From the NCBI RefSeq assembly GCF_000789235.1, contig NZ_KN525716.1:3732121-3796120 (forward strand): 64,000 nt of DNA, given 5' to 3'. The notes beneath the pieces are model-generated. The model was not told where the DNA came from. It did no database searches and saw only the letters and a program-made list of their open reading frames with translations. Source of the stretch: Wocania ichthyoenteri Th78. Its GTDB lineage: Bacteria > Bacteroidota > Bacteroidia > Flavobacteriales > Flavobacteriaceae. How positions within the stretch are numbered: position 1 is the first letter of the stretch; each line of letters opens with the position of its first letter. The position numbers and the translations under genes were made by a program. This document shows, piece after piece, positions 1 through 9,233 of the stretch.

Positions 1-63
1 CAAAAGGGTAGGCGTAATTAAATGTTCAGTATTGCTAATTTTATACCAATCTGGATTTTGCAT
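1..63 (-). CDS. D-TA family PLP-dependent enzyme, N-terminal fragment
   Basis: An ATG lies 3 bases past the RidA stop codon, and the frame stays open for 21 codons to the window edge (begins MQNPDWYKISNTEHLITPTL). The pattern of an aromatic residue, then 'I-x-N-T/S-E' and 'I-x-T/S-P-x-L' resembles the extreme N-terminus of D-threonine aldolase/D-serine dehydratase-like enzymes with an alanine racemase N-terminal barrel. The PLP lysine and everything else lie outside the window. Its place as third gene after a GntP permease and RidA supports amino-acid or D-amino-acid breakdown. The call rests on 21 residues and context, so it is tentative. Confidence 0.5.
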   Translation of the reverse strand, partial: MQNPDWYKISNTEHLITPTLL

Positions 64-66
64 AGT

Positions 67-525
67 TTAATATAATTCAAACATAACTTCTACTTCCACA
101 GGAATTCCATCAGGAAGCATCATACCTACTGCGCTTCTTACACCAATTCCATGTTCCTCTCCAAAAACATCTGCCATAAGTTCGCTAAAACCATTTATAA
201 CATAAGGATGATTGATAAAATTTGGTGTACAGTTTACCATACCTAAAACTTTAACGACTCTTTTAATTTTGTCTAAACTCCCAAAATGAGTGACTATTGA
301 TGAAAGTACAGTTAAACCAACTTGTCTTGCAGCCATTTTTGCTTCTTCATCACTAATATTATCTCCCGCCCGACCTTGCATAAGACTGCCATTAATATTT
401 ACAGGCCCATGGCCTGAAACATATAAAAATTTATCTACAACTAATAAGGGTTTGTATACACCTGCTGGTTTGGGTGCAGGCGGAAATTCTAATTCTAATG
501 CTTTTACTTTTTCTGATGGTAACAT
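67..525 (-). CDS. RidA family protein (Rid/YjgF/UK114)
   Basis: Small RidA-fold protein of 152 residues. RidA proteins hydrolyse reactive enamine/imine intermediates released by PLP enzymes, or act as related deaminases. Visible signals are the segment LYVSGHGPVN in the middle, HFGSLDKIKRVVKVLGMVNC, and the C-terminal VRSAVGMMLPDGIPVEVEVM, which carries the Arg-Ser-A-V-G active-site region. A longer frame exists to 600 but would overlap the permease by 73 bases. The ATG at 525 starts the conserved body and lies only 2 bases after the permease stop, so it is preferred. The gene sits between a GntP permease and a PLP enzyme, exactly where a RidA-type detoxifier would be useful. The substrate is not known. 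Confidence 0.85.
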   Translation of the reverse strand: MLPSEKVKALELEFPPAPKPAGVYKPLLVVDKFLYVSGHGPVNINGSLMQGRAGDNISDEEAKMAARQVGLTVLSSIVTHFGSLDKIKRVVKVLGMVNCTPNFINHPYVINGFSELMADVFGEEHGIGVRSAVGMMLPDGIPVEVEVMFELY

Positions 526-527
526 AT

Positions 528-1847
528 TTATATAAATGTATTTAATGTTAAAACGCCAATTAATCCCATTATTCCTACAGTAGTTTCCATAACGCTCCAT
601 GTAGAAAGTGTTTCTTTAACTGTAAGGTTAAAGTACTCTTTAAACATCCAAAAGCCGCCATCGTTTACATGTGATAGCATTAAACTTCCAGAGCCTATAG
701 CTAGAACCATTAATTCTGGACTAACACCTGTACTAGATATTAAAGGGAGTACAATACCTGCGGCAGTTAATCCTGCTACAGTTGCAGACCCTACACAAAC
801 TCGAATTACTGTAGCAATTAGCCAACCAAGTATTAAAGGCGATAAGCTTGAATCTTTTAATAAATGGCCAATATAATCGCTTACGCCGCTATCTATTAAA
901 ATTTGTTTTAAAGCCCCAGCTCCAGCTATAATTAAAAGTACCATAGTAATACTTGAAACTGCATTCGATATAGATTTCATTAATTCAGGCATTTTTTTAC
1001 CTCTAGCTAGACCTAAAGTATAAATGCCTACTAAAACAGATATAAGCATTGCAATGGCTGGATTACCAATAAAGTTGACTATTGTTTTTAACAATCCTTC
1101 GTCTAAAAATTGATTGAAAATTGTGGAAAAAGCAATTAAAATAACTGGAAGTAGTGCTGTAAAGATGCTAATACCAATTCCTGGCATTTCTTCATCTTTT
1201 AAAATAACAGGATTGTAAAATTCTTTTAAAGGTGTTGCTTTTATATTTTTTATTGTTCTAGAAAATAATGGTCCCGCAATAATTATAGCCGGTATAGCAA
1301 TTATAATTCCATAGAGTAAAGTTTTACCAATATCTGCTTTAAACATTACTGTAATAGCAGTAGGAGCTGGGTGAGGAGGAAGAAACCCATGAGTTACAGA
1401 TAAAGAAGCAAGCATAGGTAAACCCACATAAATTAAAGGTAACCCTGTAGCAGCGGCAACAGTAAAAACCAATGGAATTAATATTACAAAACCAACAGAA
1501 TAAAACATAGGAATACCTACAATAAATCCTGCTAAAACCACGGCCCATTGAATATATTTTATACCAAATGAAGCAACAAGTTTTGATGTAATTCTTTGTG
1601 CTGCTCCACTATCGGCAACTAGTTTACCTAGCATTGCCCCTAAACCTAGAATCATAACCAAAAACCCAAGAGTGTTTCCAATTCCTGTTTGGATAGATTG
1701 AGTAATTTGTTCTAGATCCATGCCTTGTAGAATACCTACAAAAAGACAGACTATAATAAATGAAATAAAAGCATTAAGTTTAGATACAGCTATTAAAAAA
1801 AACAATAGAACTATTCCAAGAATAACGATGGTTAAAGTCATATACAA
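528..1847 (-). CDS. GntP family permease
   Basis: Inner-membrane transporter of 439 residues with about 12 to 14 hydrophobic segments across its length. GntP proteins are proton symporters for gluconate and other small organic or amino acids; DsdX, a D-serine carrier, is a relative. Family landmarks are VSKLNAFISF near residue 22, the conserved loop THGFLPPHPAPTAITVMF around residue 155, SATVAGLTAAGIVLPL, and the late HVNDGGFWMFKEYF segment. It is the first gene of a tightly packed minus-strand operon with RidA and a PLP enzyme. That context argues for an amino acid or D-amino acid rather than gluconate as cargo, which is inference. Confidence 0.88.
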   Translation of the reverse strand: MYMTLTIVILGIVLLFFLIAVSKLNAFISFIIVCLFVGILQGMDLEQITQSIQTGIGNTLGFLVMILGLGAMLGKLVADSGAAQRITSKLVASFGIKYIQWAVVLAGFIVGIPMFYSVGFVILIPLVFTVAAATGLPLIYVGLPMLASLSVTHGFLPPHPAPTAITVMFKADIGKTLLYGIIIAIPAIIIAGPLFSRTIKNIKATPLKEFYNPVILKDEEMPGIGISIFTALLPVILIAFSTIFNQFLDEGLLKTIVNFIGNPAIAMLISVLVGIYTLGLARGKKMPELMKSISNAVSSITMVLLIIAGAGALKQILIDSGVSDYIGHLLKDSSLSPLILGWLIATVIRVCVGSATVAGLTAAGIVLPLISSTGVSPELMVLAIGSGSLMLSHVNDGGFWMFKEYFNLTVKETLSTWSVMETTVGIMGLIGVLTLNTFI

Positions 1848-2085
1848 GAATTTGCTTGATATTAATTAATAATTGCAGCTAATTTTTTTGCTAAAAATTA
1901 TTAACCTACTCTATACATAGGTATTAAAAAAATTATATAGTAAAGTAATAAATTTAATGTTATTAATATTAAATTATTTCTACAGTCAGTAGGAAACTAT
2001 CGCTAAACAGAAGGTTTTAGCTTATCTATATGATAGTTATAATGTGTAGTAAAAGAAAAGTAATTTAAGCAGATGGAATAAATGA

Positions 2086-3123
2086 CTATTGTTTTTCAAT
2101 AATTTCAACCTCAAACAATTTATCCCAACGTTTACCAGTCACAAATATGGTTTTAGTTTTTGGGTTGTAAGCAATACCATTTAAAACATCTAGTTTTTCG
2201 TGTTGGGTTACTTTTTTCTTCAAAGGAGAAAAATCGATAACAGCAATTACAGCACCGTTTTTAGGGTTTATAACTGCAACACCACCTCTTTGATAAATGT
2301 TAGCGTAAATTTTTCCGTTTATCCATTCCAATTCATTTATACGTCCAATTTTACCTTTATTTGTAAACACTTGAATATAATCTTGTTCAATCAATGTTTC
2401 TGGATTTAAAAGCCATATTTTTTCGGTGCCATCACTTTTATAAATCGTATTGTCATCATTACATAGCCCCCAACCTTCTTTACTGTTACCATATTTAAAG
2501 CTACTTAGTTTATCAAACGTATTTACATCATAAACAAAACCAATGCCTTCTTGCCAAGTGAGTTGGTAAATTTTATTATTTAAAATTGTTACGCCTTCAC
2601 CAAAATATTCATCAGCTAAGTTTATGTTTTTTACAACCTCACCAGTTTTATAATCAAGCTTTCTAAGTTTCGATTCTCTGTACTGGCCGGTACTTTCGTA
2701 AATAGTATCATTAAAAAACTCAATACCTTGAGTGTAAGATGTTATATCGTGCGGATATTCATTAATAATATTATACTTATAAACTTTAGGAGCTTCGTTA
2801 TTTAAAATAGTAATATTTGTATTTGCAGTTTGCTTTTCATTATTAAAATAAACAGTAGCTTCAACAGTATATTTTCCTAATTTATGATTATTTAATGAGA
2901 AGCTTTCGTTAACCTTTTTTCCGTTTAAAGTGTATAAAACAGAATCTATAGTGTGATTTTTTTTGTTTTCTAAAGAAAGATTTAAATTTTCAGATATAGA
3001 AATATTACCTTTTTCAGCATTAGTTTTAATAGAGAAATCACTTTTTTTCTGACTAGAATTTGAGCCACAAGAAATAATAAATAAACTTAAAAATATGATT
3101 GTGAGAGCTTTGAATGTATTCAT
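2086..3123 (-). CDS. Glutaminyl-peptide cyclotransferase (Q-cyclase family lipoprotein)
   Basis: A 345-residue lipoprotein. The signal peptide ends in the lipobox IISC (Cys19), followed by polar GSNSSQKK. Residues about 25 to 110 form an Ig-like beta domain. From about 115 onward comes the beta-propeller glutaminyl cyclase domain of plant/bacterial type (Glu_cyclase_2): YPHDITSYTQGIEFFNDT, YESTGQYRESKLRKLD, YFGEGVTILNNKIYQLTWQE, SDGTEKIWLLNP, ELEWINGKIYANIY and FVTGKRWDKLFEVE are characteristic. These enzymes convert N-terminal glutamine to pyroglutamate on exported peptides. In Bacteroidota many signal peptides leave an N-terminal Gln, so it probably matures exported proteins at the cell surface. 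It is transcribed alone, divergent from the SRP RNA. Confidence 0.88.
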   Translation of the reverse strand: MNTFKALTIIFLSLFIISCGSNSSQKKSDFSIKTNAEKGNISISENLNLSLENKKNHTIDSVLYTLNGKKVNESFSLNNHKLGKYTVEATVYFNNEKQTANTNITILNNEAPKVYKYNIINEYPHDITSYTQGIEFFNDTIYESTGQYRESKLRKLDYKTGEVVKNINLADEYFGEGVTILNNKIYQLTWQEGIGFVYDVNTFDKLSSFKYGNSKEGWGLCNDDNTIYKSDGTEKIWLLNPETLIEQDYIQVFTNKGKIGRINELEWINGKIYANIYQRGGVAVINPKNGAVIAVIDFSPLKKKVTQHEKLDVLNGIAYNPKTKTIFVTGKRWDKLFEVEIIEKQ

Positions 3124-3176
3124 TTAGTACTAAAAATTTTCAGCAAGATATTTATTTAAAAACAGTTTAAAAAATT

Positions 3177-3207
3177 ATTGTGAAAATTTTAAAAGGTTGT
3201 ATCTTTG
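3177..3207 (+). promoter_or_regulatory. Bacteroidota-type promoter of the SRP RNA
   Basis: ATTG at 3177-3180, 19 bases, then TATCTTTG at 3200-3207. This matches the Bacteroidota primary sigma factor pattern (-33 TTTG / -7 TAnnTTTG) with near-ideal spacing, and the RNA begins a few bases downstream. It is the clearest promoter on the plus strand of this window. Confidence 0.8.
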
Positions 3208-3210
3208 CAG

Positions 3211-3307
3211 CTGGCAAGTCCTACACAACCAGCTCCTGTTGAATCCTCCAGGGCGGGAACGCAGCAAAGGTAAATGGTCGTAGCGGTGTGATGTAGGTAG
3301 CTTGCCT
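3211..3307 (+). ncRNA. ffs: Signal recognition particle RNA, small bacterial type
   Basis: About 97 nt RNA that binds Ffh in the signal recognition particle and brings nascent membrane and exported proteins to the membrane. The apical part is diagnostic: GAATCCTCCAGGGCGGGAAC then GCAGCAAAGG, forming the Ffh-binding asymmetric loops. The closing stem pairs GGCAAG at 3213-3218 with CTTGCC at 3301-3306, with CCTACA/TGTAGG continuing the helix. A T-run at 3306-3313 provides the terminator. It is small type without an Alu domain, as usual in this phylum. It has its own strong promoter just upstream. Confidence 0.95.
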
Positions 3308-3386
3308 TTTTTTATGCGCTAAATTTAAGGTTTCTTATCATTTCATTTTTGTAATTTGGTGCTTTATTATTGTAATTTTAATTTTT

Positions 3387-4190
3387 ATGTCTAAAGTTGT
3401 TTTAATAACAGGCGGTTCTTCAGGAATAGGGAAATCTGTGGGCGAATTTTTAACCCAAAAAGGCTTTACAGTTTACGGCACAAGCAGAAATCCAGAGAAC
3501 TATAAAAACAGTAAATTTTCTATACTTCAATTAGATGTTAAAAAAAATGAAACCATTAAAAAAACCGTAAGTGAAATCATTGAAGCTGAAGGAAAACTAG
3601 ATGTATTAATTAACAACGCCGGAGCAGGCATTACAGGACCCATAGAAGAAATTCCAGATTCTGAAATTAAAGCCAATTTTGACACTAATTTTTTTGGACC
3701 TATAAACGTTATAAAAGCTGTTTTACCACAAATGCGCAAACAGCAATCAGGTTTAATAATTAATATAACATCTATAGCGGGTTATATGGGCTTACCGTAT
3801 CGTGGTGTTTATAGTGCTAGCAAAGGCGCTTTAGAGCTTTTAACCGAAGCTTTTAGGATGGAGTTAAAAGAGTTTAATATTAGTATGACTAATGTGGCAC
3901 CAGGTGATTTTGCTACCAATATAGCTGCTGGTCGTTATCATGCGCCGCTTATAGATGATTCACCATATAAAAAACCATACGGCGATACTTTAAAGTTAAT
4001 GGATGAACATGTCGATTCTGGTAGTAATCCTAACTTAATGGCAGAAGCGATTTATAAAATCATCAATACCAAAAATCCAAAAGTGCATTATAAAGTAGGG
4101 GAGTTTATGCAGAAATTTTCTATTGTGCTTAAAAGAATACTTCCTGATAAAGTTTATGAAAAATTGTTGATGAATCATTATAAGCTTTAA
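3387..4190 (+). CDS. SDR family NAD(P)-dependent oxidoreductase
   Basis: Classical short-chain dehydrogenase/reductase of 267 residues. The Rossmann nucleotide-binding motif TGGSSGIG is at residues 8-15, the structural NNAG motif near residue 75, a catalytic serine in NITSIAGYMGLP, and the catalytic YSASKGALE tetrad segment (Tyr-x-x-x-Lys) near residue 145. Length is typical for the classical SDR group. The Ser-Arg after the second strand (YGTSRNPEN) suggests NADP preference. Substrate cannot be deduced; relatives reduce sterol, retinol or ketoacyl-type substrates. It is the first plus-strand gene after the SRP RNA, probably with its own promoter in the 80-base gap. Confidence 0.9.
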   Translation: MSKVVLITGGSSGIGKSVGEFLTQKGFTVYGTSRNPENYKNSKFSILQLDVKKNETIKKTVSEIIEAEGKLDVLINNAGAGITGPIEEIPDSEIKANFDTNFFGPINVIKAVLPQMRKQQSGLIINITSIAGYMGLPYRGVYSASKGALELLTEAFRMELKEFNISMTNVAPGDFATNIAAGRYHAPLIDDSPYKKPYGDTLKLMDEHVDSGSNPNLMAEAIYKIINTKNPKVHYKVGEFMQKFSIVLKRILPDKVYEKLLMNHYKL

Positions 4191-4252
4191 TGTTTTTTTT
4201 GGCATATTAGTTGATATTGATTGTTTTAAAATCTTTCATCATGAAATATCAC

Positions 4253-4678
4253 ATGAAACAATCAATACGCATCATTCTTTTATTTTCTTTTTTTACGATC
4301 AGTAGTTGCGAAAATGTTATAGACTGTATTATTAATGTACGCCCAGTATTATCTGATAAAAGATTAGCTATTGGGGGTGTTAATCAATTCTATTCAGAAA
4401 TAATTTCGGCAGAAATTAAAAACGAACCGCGAGACAATGCTTACGAATATTATTATGACATTCGTGGAGATATCCCTGAAGGTTTAGGGGTAACTATAGA
4501 TTACAGAGATATTTTTATTGAAGGCACGCCAACAAAAGCTGGACGATATACGTTTACGGTACACTTAGATGTCGACCCACCAAATGGGTATTATTATGAT
4601 GAAGATGGTAACGAAAGGTACGATGATTCGTTATGTAGCGATAGTACTTCAAGAACTTATACTATTGCCATTAAATAG
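4253..4678 (+). CDS. Small lipoprotein with a putative Ig-like fold
   Basis: About 141 residues from the ATG at 4253; in-frame ATGs at 4211 and 4241 would only lengthen the signal peptide. The start at 4253 gives a compact signal peptide ending in ISSC (Cys19), a plausible lipobox. The mature part contains GDIPEGLGVTIDYRDIFIEG and PTKAGRYTFTVHLDV, the 'P-x-G-L-x-x-x, G-x-P-T-x-A-G-x-Y-x-F-T-V' pattern of putative Ig domains (He_PIG/cadherin-like). Cys residues at C-x-x-x-I and DDSLCSDS could form a disulfide. No catalytic motif is visible. Function unknown; likely outer-membrane anchored. Confidence 0.65.
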   Translation: MKQSIRIILLFSFFTISSCENVIDCIINVRPVLSDKRLAIGGVNQFYSEIISAEIKNEPRDNAYEYYYDIRGDIPEGLGVTIDYRDIFIEGTPTKAGRYTFTVHLDVDPPNGYYYDEDGNERYDDSLCSDSTSRTYTIAIK

Positions 4679-4747
4679 CAGTTTATAGCATACTCAATTG
4701 TTAATATTTTTTAATTAAAAAATAATTTTTGAAGGATTATAAAGTTG

Positions 4748-4755
4748 TAAATTTG
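4748..4755 (+). promoter_or_regulatory. Probable -7 element upstream of the leader/ncRNA candidate
   Basis: TAAATTTG matches the Bacteroidota -7 consensus TAnnTTTG. The only TTTG upstream (4728-4731) is 16 bases away, a little closer than usual, so the -33 assignment is weak. Transcription would begin near 4760, exactly where the structured element starts. Confidence 0.5.
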
Positions 4756-4758
4756 CAG

Positions 4759-4853
4759 CGCGTTAAGGATAGTAGTGGCATCCTTTTTTACTTTTTGTAA
4801 AAAGATATAGCAATAGCCTGATTTGAACGACTTTTTAGGAGAGAGCAACGCCC
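4759..4853 (+). ncRNA. Candidate structured RNA (5' leader of fsa or independent small RNA)
   Basis: The 130-base region between a -7 box and the fsa start folds into an ordered set of elements. There is a closing stem GCGTT (4760-4764) with AACGC (4847-4851), a GGAT/ATCC hairpin (4767-4770/4780-4783), a CTTTTT-GT-AAAAAG hairpin (4791-4804), and CCTGA/TTTAGG around a 12-base loop (4817-4839). Unpaired purine-rich GATATAGCAATAG and GAGAGAG look like conserved linkers. I believe similar elements precede genes in other Flavobacteriia, but could not check. A 6S RNA of the flavobacterial type or a cis-acting leader are the main options. Pairings are by eye. Confidence 0.45.
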
Positions 4854-4884
4854 AAAGTATAAAACACAACTTAAATATATACGA

Positions 4885-5538
4885 ATGAAATTTTTTATTG
4901 ACACAGCAAATCTAAATCAGATAAAAGAAGCGCAAGACCTTGGTGTACTTGATGGCGTTACAACAAACCCATCGTTAATGGCTAAAGAAGGTATTACGGG
5001 ACACGATAACATTTTAAAACACTATGTTGATATTTGTAATATTGTTGATGGTGATGTAAGTGCCGAAGTTATTTCGACAGATTTTGAAGGGATGGTTAGA
5101 GAAGGTGAAGCTTTAGCTGAATTACACGATCAAATAGTTGTAAAGTTACCAATGATTAAAGATGGTGTAAAGGCTTGTAAATATTTTGCAGAAAAAGGCA
5201 TTAGAACAAATGTAACATTAGTGTTTTCTGTTGGTCAAGCATTATTAGCAGCAAAAGCGGGAGCTACTTATGTGTCGCCATTTATTGGTCGTTTGGATGA
5301 TATTTCTACAGATGGATTAAACTTAATTGCAGAAATTAGACATATTTACGATAACTATAATTTTGATACTCAAATTTTAGCAGCTTCTGTTCGTCATACG
5401 ATGCATGTTATTGACTGTGCTAAGTTAGGTGCCGATGTTATGACAGGACCACTAAGTTCTATTGAAGGGTTGTTAAAGCATCCTTTAACCGATATTGGTT
5501 TGGCTAAGTTTTTAGAAGATTATAAAAAAGGAAACTAA
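4885..5538 (+). CDS. fsa: Fructose-6-phosphate aldolase / transaldolase (TalC/Fsa type)
   Basis: Cytoplasmic class I aldolase of 217 residues, the usual length of the short transaldolase subfamily. It begins [13 protein letters not shown], followed by [13 protein letters not shown], with the Schiff-base lysine in VVKLPM (Lys87). Further conserved parts are [30 protein letters not shown] and [12 protein letters not shown]. Members either transfer dihydroxyacetone in the pentose phosphate pathway or cleave fructose 6-phosphate. In Bacteroidota this short form usually serves as the transaldolase. The gene has a long leader that may be structured, and ends at a strong bidirectional terminator. 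Confidence 0.92.
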   Translation: MKFFIDTANLNQIKEAQDLGVLDGVTTNPSLMAKEGITGHDNILKHYVDICNIVDGDVSAEVISTDFEGMVREGEALAELHDQIVVKLPMIKDGVKACKYFAEKGIRTNVTLVFSVGQALLAAKAGATYVSPFIGRLDDISTDGLNLIAEIRHIYDNYNFDTQILAASVRHTMHVIDCAKLGADVMTGPLSSIEGLLKHPLTDIGLAKFLEDYKKGN

Positions 5539-5557
5539 ATATATTCGGTTTCAGGTA

Positions 5558-5597
5558 TAAAAAAAGCCTCAACTATTATTAAGTTGAGGCTTTTTTT
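5558..5597. terminator. Bidirectional rho-independent terminator between fsa and the thioredoxin-fold lipoprotein
   Basis: A perfect 9-bp stem GCCTCAACT (5566-5574) with AGTTGAGGC (5582-5590) closes a 7-base loop. It is flanked by an A-run on the left and a T-run on the right, so it can stop both converging transcripts. Confidence 0.9.
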
Positions 5598-5610
5598 ATG
5601 ATTATTTTTT

Positions 5611-7032
5611 TTATCTATTTATTAAGCCTAAAAGCTGTTCCTCAAAATTTCTAGCAAAAATATTAGTTTTGCTGTTTACTATTTTATGGTTTTTATCTAT
5701 CAGAAAAGCTTTAGTCATGGGGTAAATGGCTAAATTTTCTTTTGATGCTTCTGGGTTTTTAAATTGGTATTGGTTTTTTAGCGAAAAGCTATTTCGTTTT
5801 AATGCATTTAATGCTGAGTTTAATCCGTAGTCATCAACATTAATAACCACAAATTTCACTTCTGGATATTTAGTACTTAGCTCATAAATTTTATGCTGAC
5901 TTTCTTTAAAATGGTCATAATACGTTTGCGACCAAAAACAAATTACGGTCGGTGAATTTATAATAGCACCAACACTTGTCTCAGAATTATTAGTGTCTAT
6001 AAGTTTTATTTCTGGAAATGAAGAACCAATTTTTAAGTTATTTAAAGCATTGGCATAACGCGTAATCATTTCTTTTCCTTTGCTATTAGAGCTTACACTT
6101 GTATAATATTTTAGAATACTATTATTATTTTTTTCATTTTTACTTTTGTTTAAAAAACTTATTGTGTAATGATGAAGCAAGTCTTCTTTTATTTGATTAT
6201 CGGTTACTAAACTATCAATAAGTGCAAGTCTGTCTAAATTATAGCATACATCTGAACTTTTAAAATGATTGTCTTTAGAGTGTTTATAATGCTCGGTGAG
6301 CGCTATGTTGTTAAAGTTCCATCGTAAAAAAGTGTTGTAAATAAAGTAATCTTTAAGAAATGTATCGTTGTAATTTATGTTTTTTCTGTAGCTATAAAAG
6401 TCTTTTGGTAACGAGTCTAAAATATCATTTTTATTATGGCCATAATGTACAAACGGATAAATTTCTTTATTAAAATAGTAGTTATACTCTATGTTGGCTT
6501 GTGCAATTTTATTGAACAGCTCAGAGGTATCGTATTTGTTTTTAAATTTTTTAAGTTTTTTTAATTTAATCTTTTTTAAAGAGTCTACTTGTTTTTGATA
6601 TGCTTCTGCGCTTAATTGACAGTATTTAAAAATCTTTTTTTCTTCTATTTCATTTTTTAAAAACTCATCAATTAAGTAATTGTTCTTTTTTGCACCCTCT
6701 CCAGTATAAACTAACGATTCGTCAAATTCTAAAGTGTTTAATCTAAACATAATGCTGTCCTTTGGTTCTAATAAAATCATTTGGAATTCGCCGCCATGTT
6801 TAAAGCTATAGAGTCCAGCTTGTAAATTATTTATTTTATAAATAAATCTATTATTACCATCTAATTTAATAGTATCAATAGTACTGTTAGATTTAGATAG
6901 CACAACAAAATTATTGTTTGCATTAATAATTTCACCGCCTATAAAAGCATAATCACCATTACTTTGGGTGTTATCCTTTTTACAACCTATTAGTATGATT
7001 GCAATAAGTAGTGTGTAATAGTATGATTTCAT
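5611..7032 (-). CDS. Thioredoxin-fold lipoprotein without a CxxC motif
   Basis: A 473-residue protein with a short signal peptide and lipobox IGC (Cys17) followed by KKDNT. The N-terminal part (about 25-110) is a small beta domain resembling the DUF4369-like start of TlpA-type lipoproteins of Bacteroidota: an 'I-x-G-x-I-x-N' strand, then LLEPKDSIMF. A helical region follows at 115-330. The C-terminal 140 residues look like a thioredoxin/AhpC-TSA fold (IGSSFPEIKLIDTNN, PTVICFWSQTYYDHF, VKFVVINVDDYG, YPMTKAFLIDKNHKIV). Where redox-active members have WCxxC there is CFWSQTYY, so no disulfide exchange is expected. Function unknown; a periplasmic or surface lipoprotein. Confidence 0.75.
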   Translation of the reverse strand: MKSYYYTLLIAIILIGCKKDNTQSNGDYAFIGGEIINANNNFVVLSKSNSTIDTIKLDGNNRFIYKINNLQAGLYSFKHGGEFQMILLEPKDSIMFRLNTLEFDESLVYTGEGAKKNNYLIDEFLKNEIEEKKIFKYCQLSAEAYQKQVDSLKKIKLKKLKKFKNKYDTSELFNKIAQANIEYNYYFNKEIYPFVHYGHNKNDILDSLPKDFYSYRKNINYNDTFLKDYFIYNTFLRWNFNNIALTEHYKHSKDNHFKSSDVCYNLDRLALIDSLVTDNQIKEDLLHHYTISFLNKSKNEKNNNSILKYYTSVSSNSKGKEMITRYANALNNLKIGSSFPEIKLIDTNNSETSVGAIINSPTVICFWSQTYYDHFKESQHKIYELSTKYPEVKFVVINVDDYGLNSALNALKRNSFSLKNQYQFKNPEASKENLAIYPMTKAFLIDKNHKIVNSKTNIFARNFEEQLLGLINR

Positions 7033-7198
7033 AGTCCCCCTTCAAAAAATGTTTTAGCATAAATGCTATTTATAACAAAAATATGGCTTGTATTTATAAA
7101 GTGCTGTTAAGGCGTTGTTAAATATTAGTTTGTAAATGGTTTTCTAATATCTAAATACTAGATAAAATAAGTAAATGATGTTTCGTCTTACGGTTTGA

Positions 7199-8857
<1,659 letters not shown>

Positions 8858-8867
8858 TTAATACTAT

Positions 8868-8900
8868 TATTACGAGGAGCTTTTGCGACGTGGTAATCTT
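8868..8900. repeat. Intergenic repeat remnant (attacgaggagc... type)
   Basis: The gap between the ABC-F gene and the DUF2007 gene holds TATTACGAGGAGC followed by TTTTGCGACGTGGTAATCT. This resembles a dispersed intergenic repeat common in Flavobacteriia (consensus roughly 'cattgcgaggag...gacgtggcaatct'). Only one copy is in this window, so the call depends on memory of the repeat. Confidence 0.45.
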
Positions 8901-8918
8901 TTTAAATTGAAACGGTGC

Positions 8919-9155
8919 TTATGCTTTTAAACTAGCATTAATAGTTTCAACAATCACAATAGCTTTATCAAGTTCATCTTTGTGAACATATAATTCTTGT
9001 TGACCTTGTATAGACGCTCCAAAGCCAGCTAATCGTCCAGATTCTGATTCATCTTTAATAACTGCTGTTACATTAATATTTTCAAGTTCTGAAAGTATAC
9101 GTTGTACAGTAATAAAATTGCCAGTAAAAATTTTTATATAATTAGAATCATGCAT
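8919..9155 (-). CDS. DUF2007 domain protein (putative signal-transducing protein)
   Basis: A 78-residue protein with the DUF2007 pattern: an initial YIKIFTGNFITVQRILSELE (moving across a 'V-x-x-L-x-x-x-G/N-I' helix), a central strand with GASIQGQQELYV, and a terminal helix DELDKAIVIVETI. It is the size of a single small alpha/beta domain related to PII-like or ACT-like folds. No transmembrane segment or catalytic residue is seen. It is convergent with the ABC-F gene and precedes, on the same strand, the PAP2 and pheT genes upstream. The function of the family is unknown. Confidence 0.8.
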   Translation of the reverse strand: MHDSNYIKIFTGNFITVQRILSELENINVTAVIKDESESGRLAGFGASIQGQQELYVHKDELDKAIVIVETINASLKA

Positions 9156-9233
9156 AGCGATAGGTTTAAACGTTACTTATAAATATACGAAATTTTTGGT
9201 TAATATAAAAAGAAGATTTTACAAGTCATTAGA

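Noticed and set aside
525-600. Longer RidA start at 600
   Set aside because: It would overlap the GntP gene by 73 bases and adds residues unlike the family; the ATG at 525 is 2 bases after the GntP stop.
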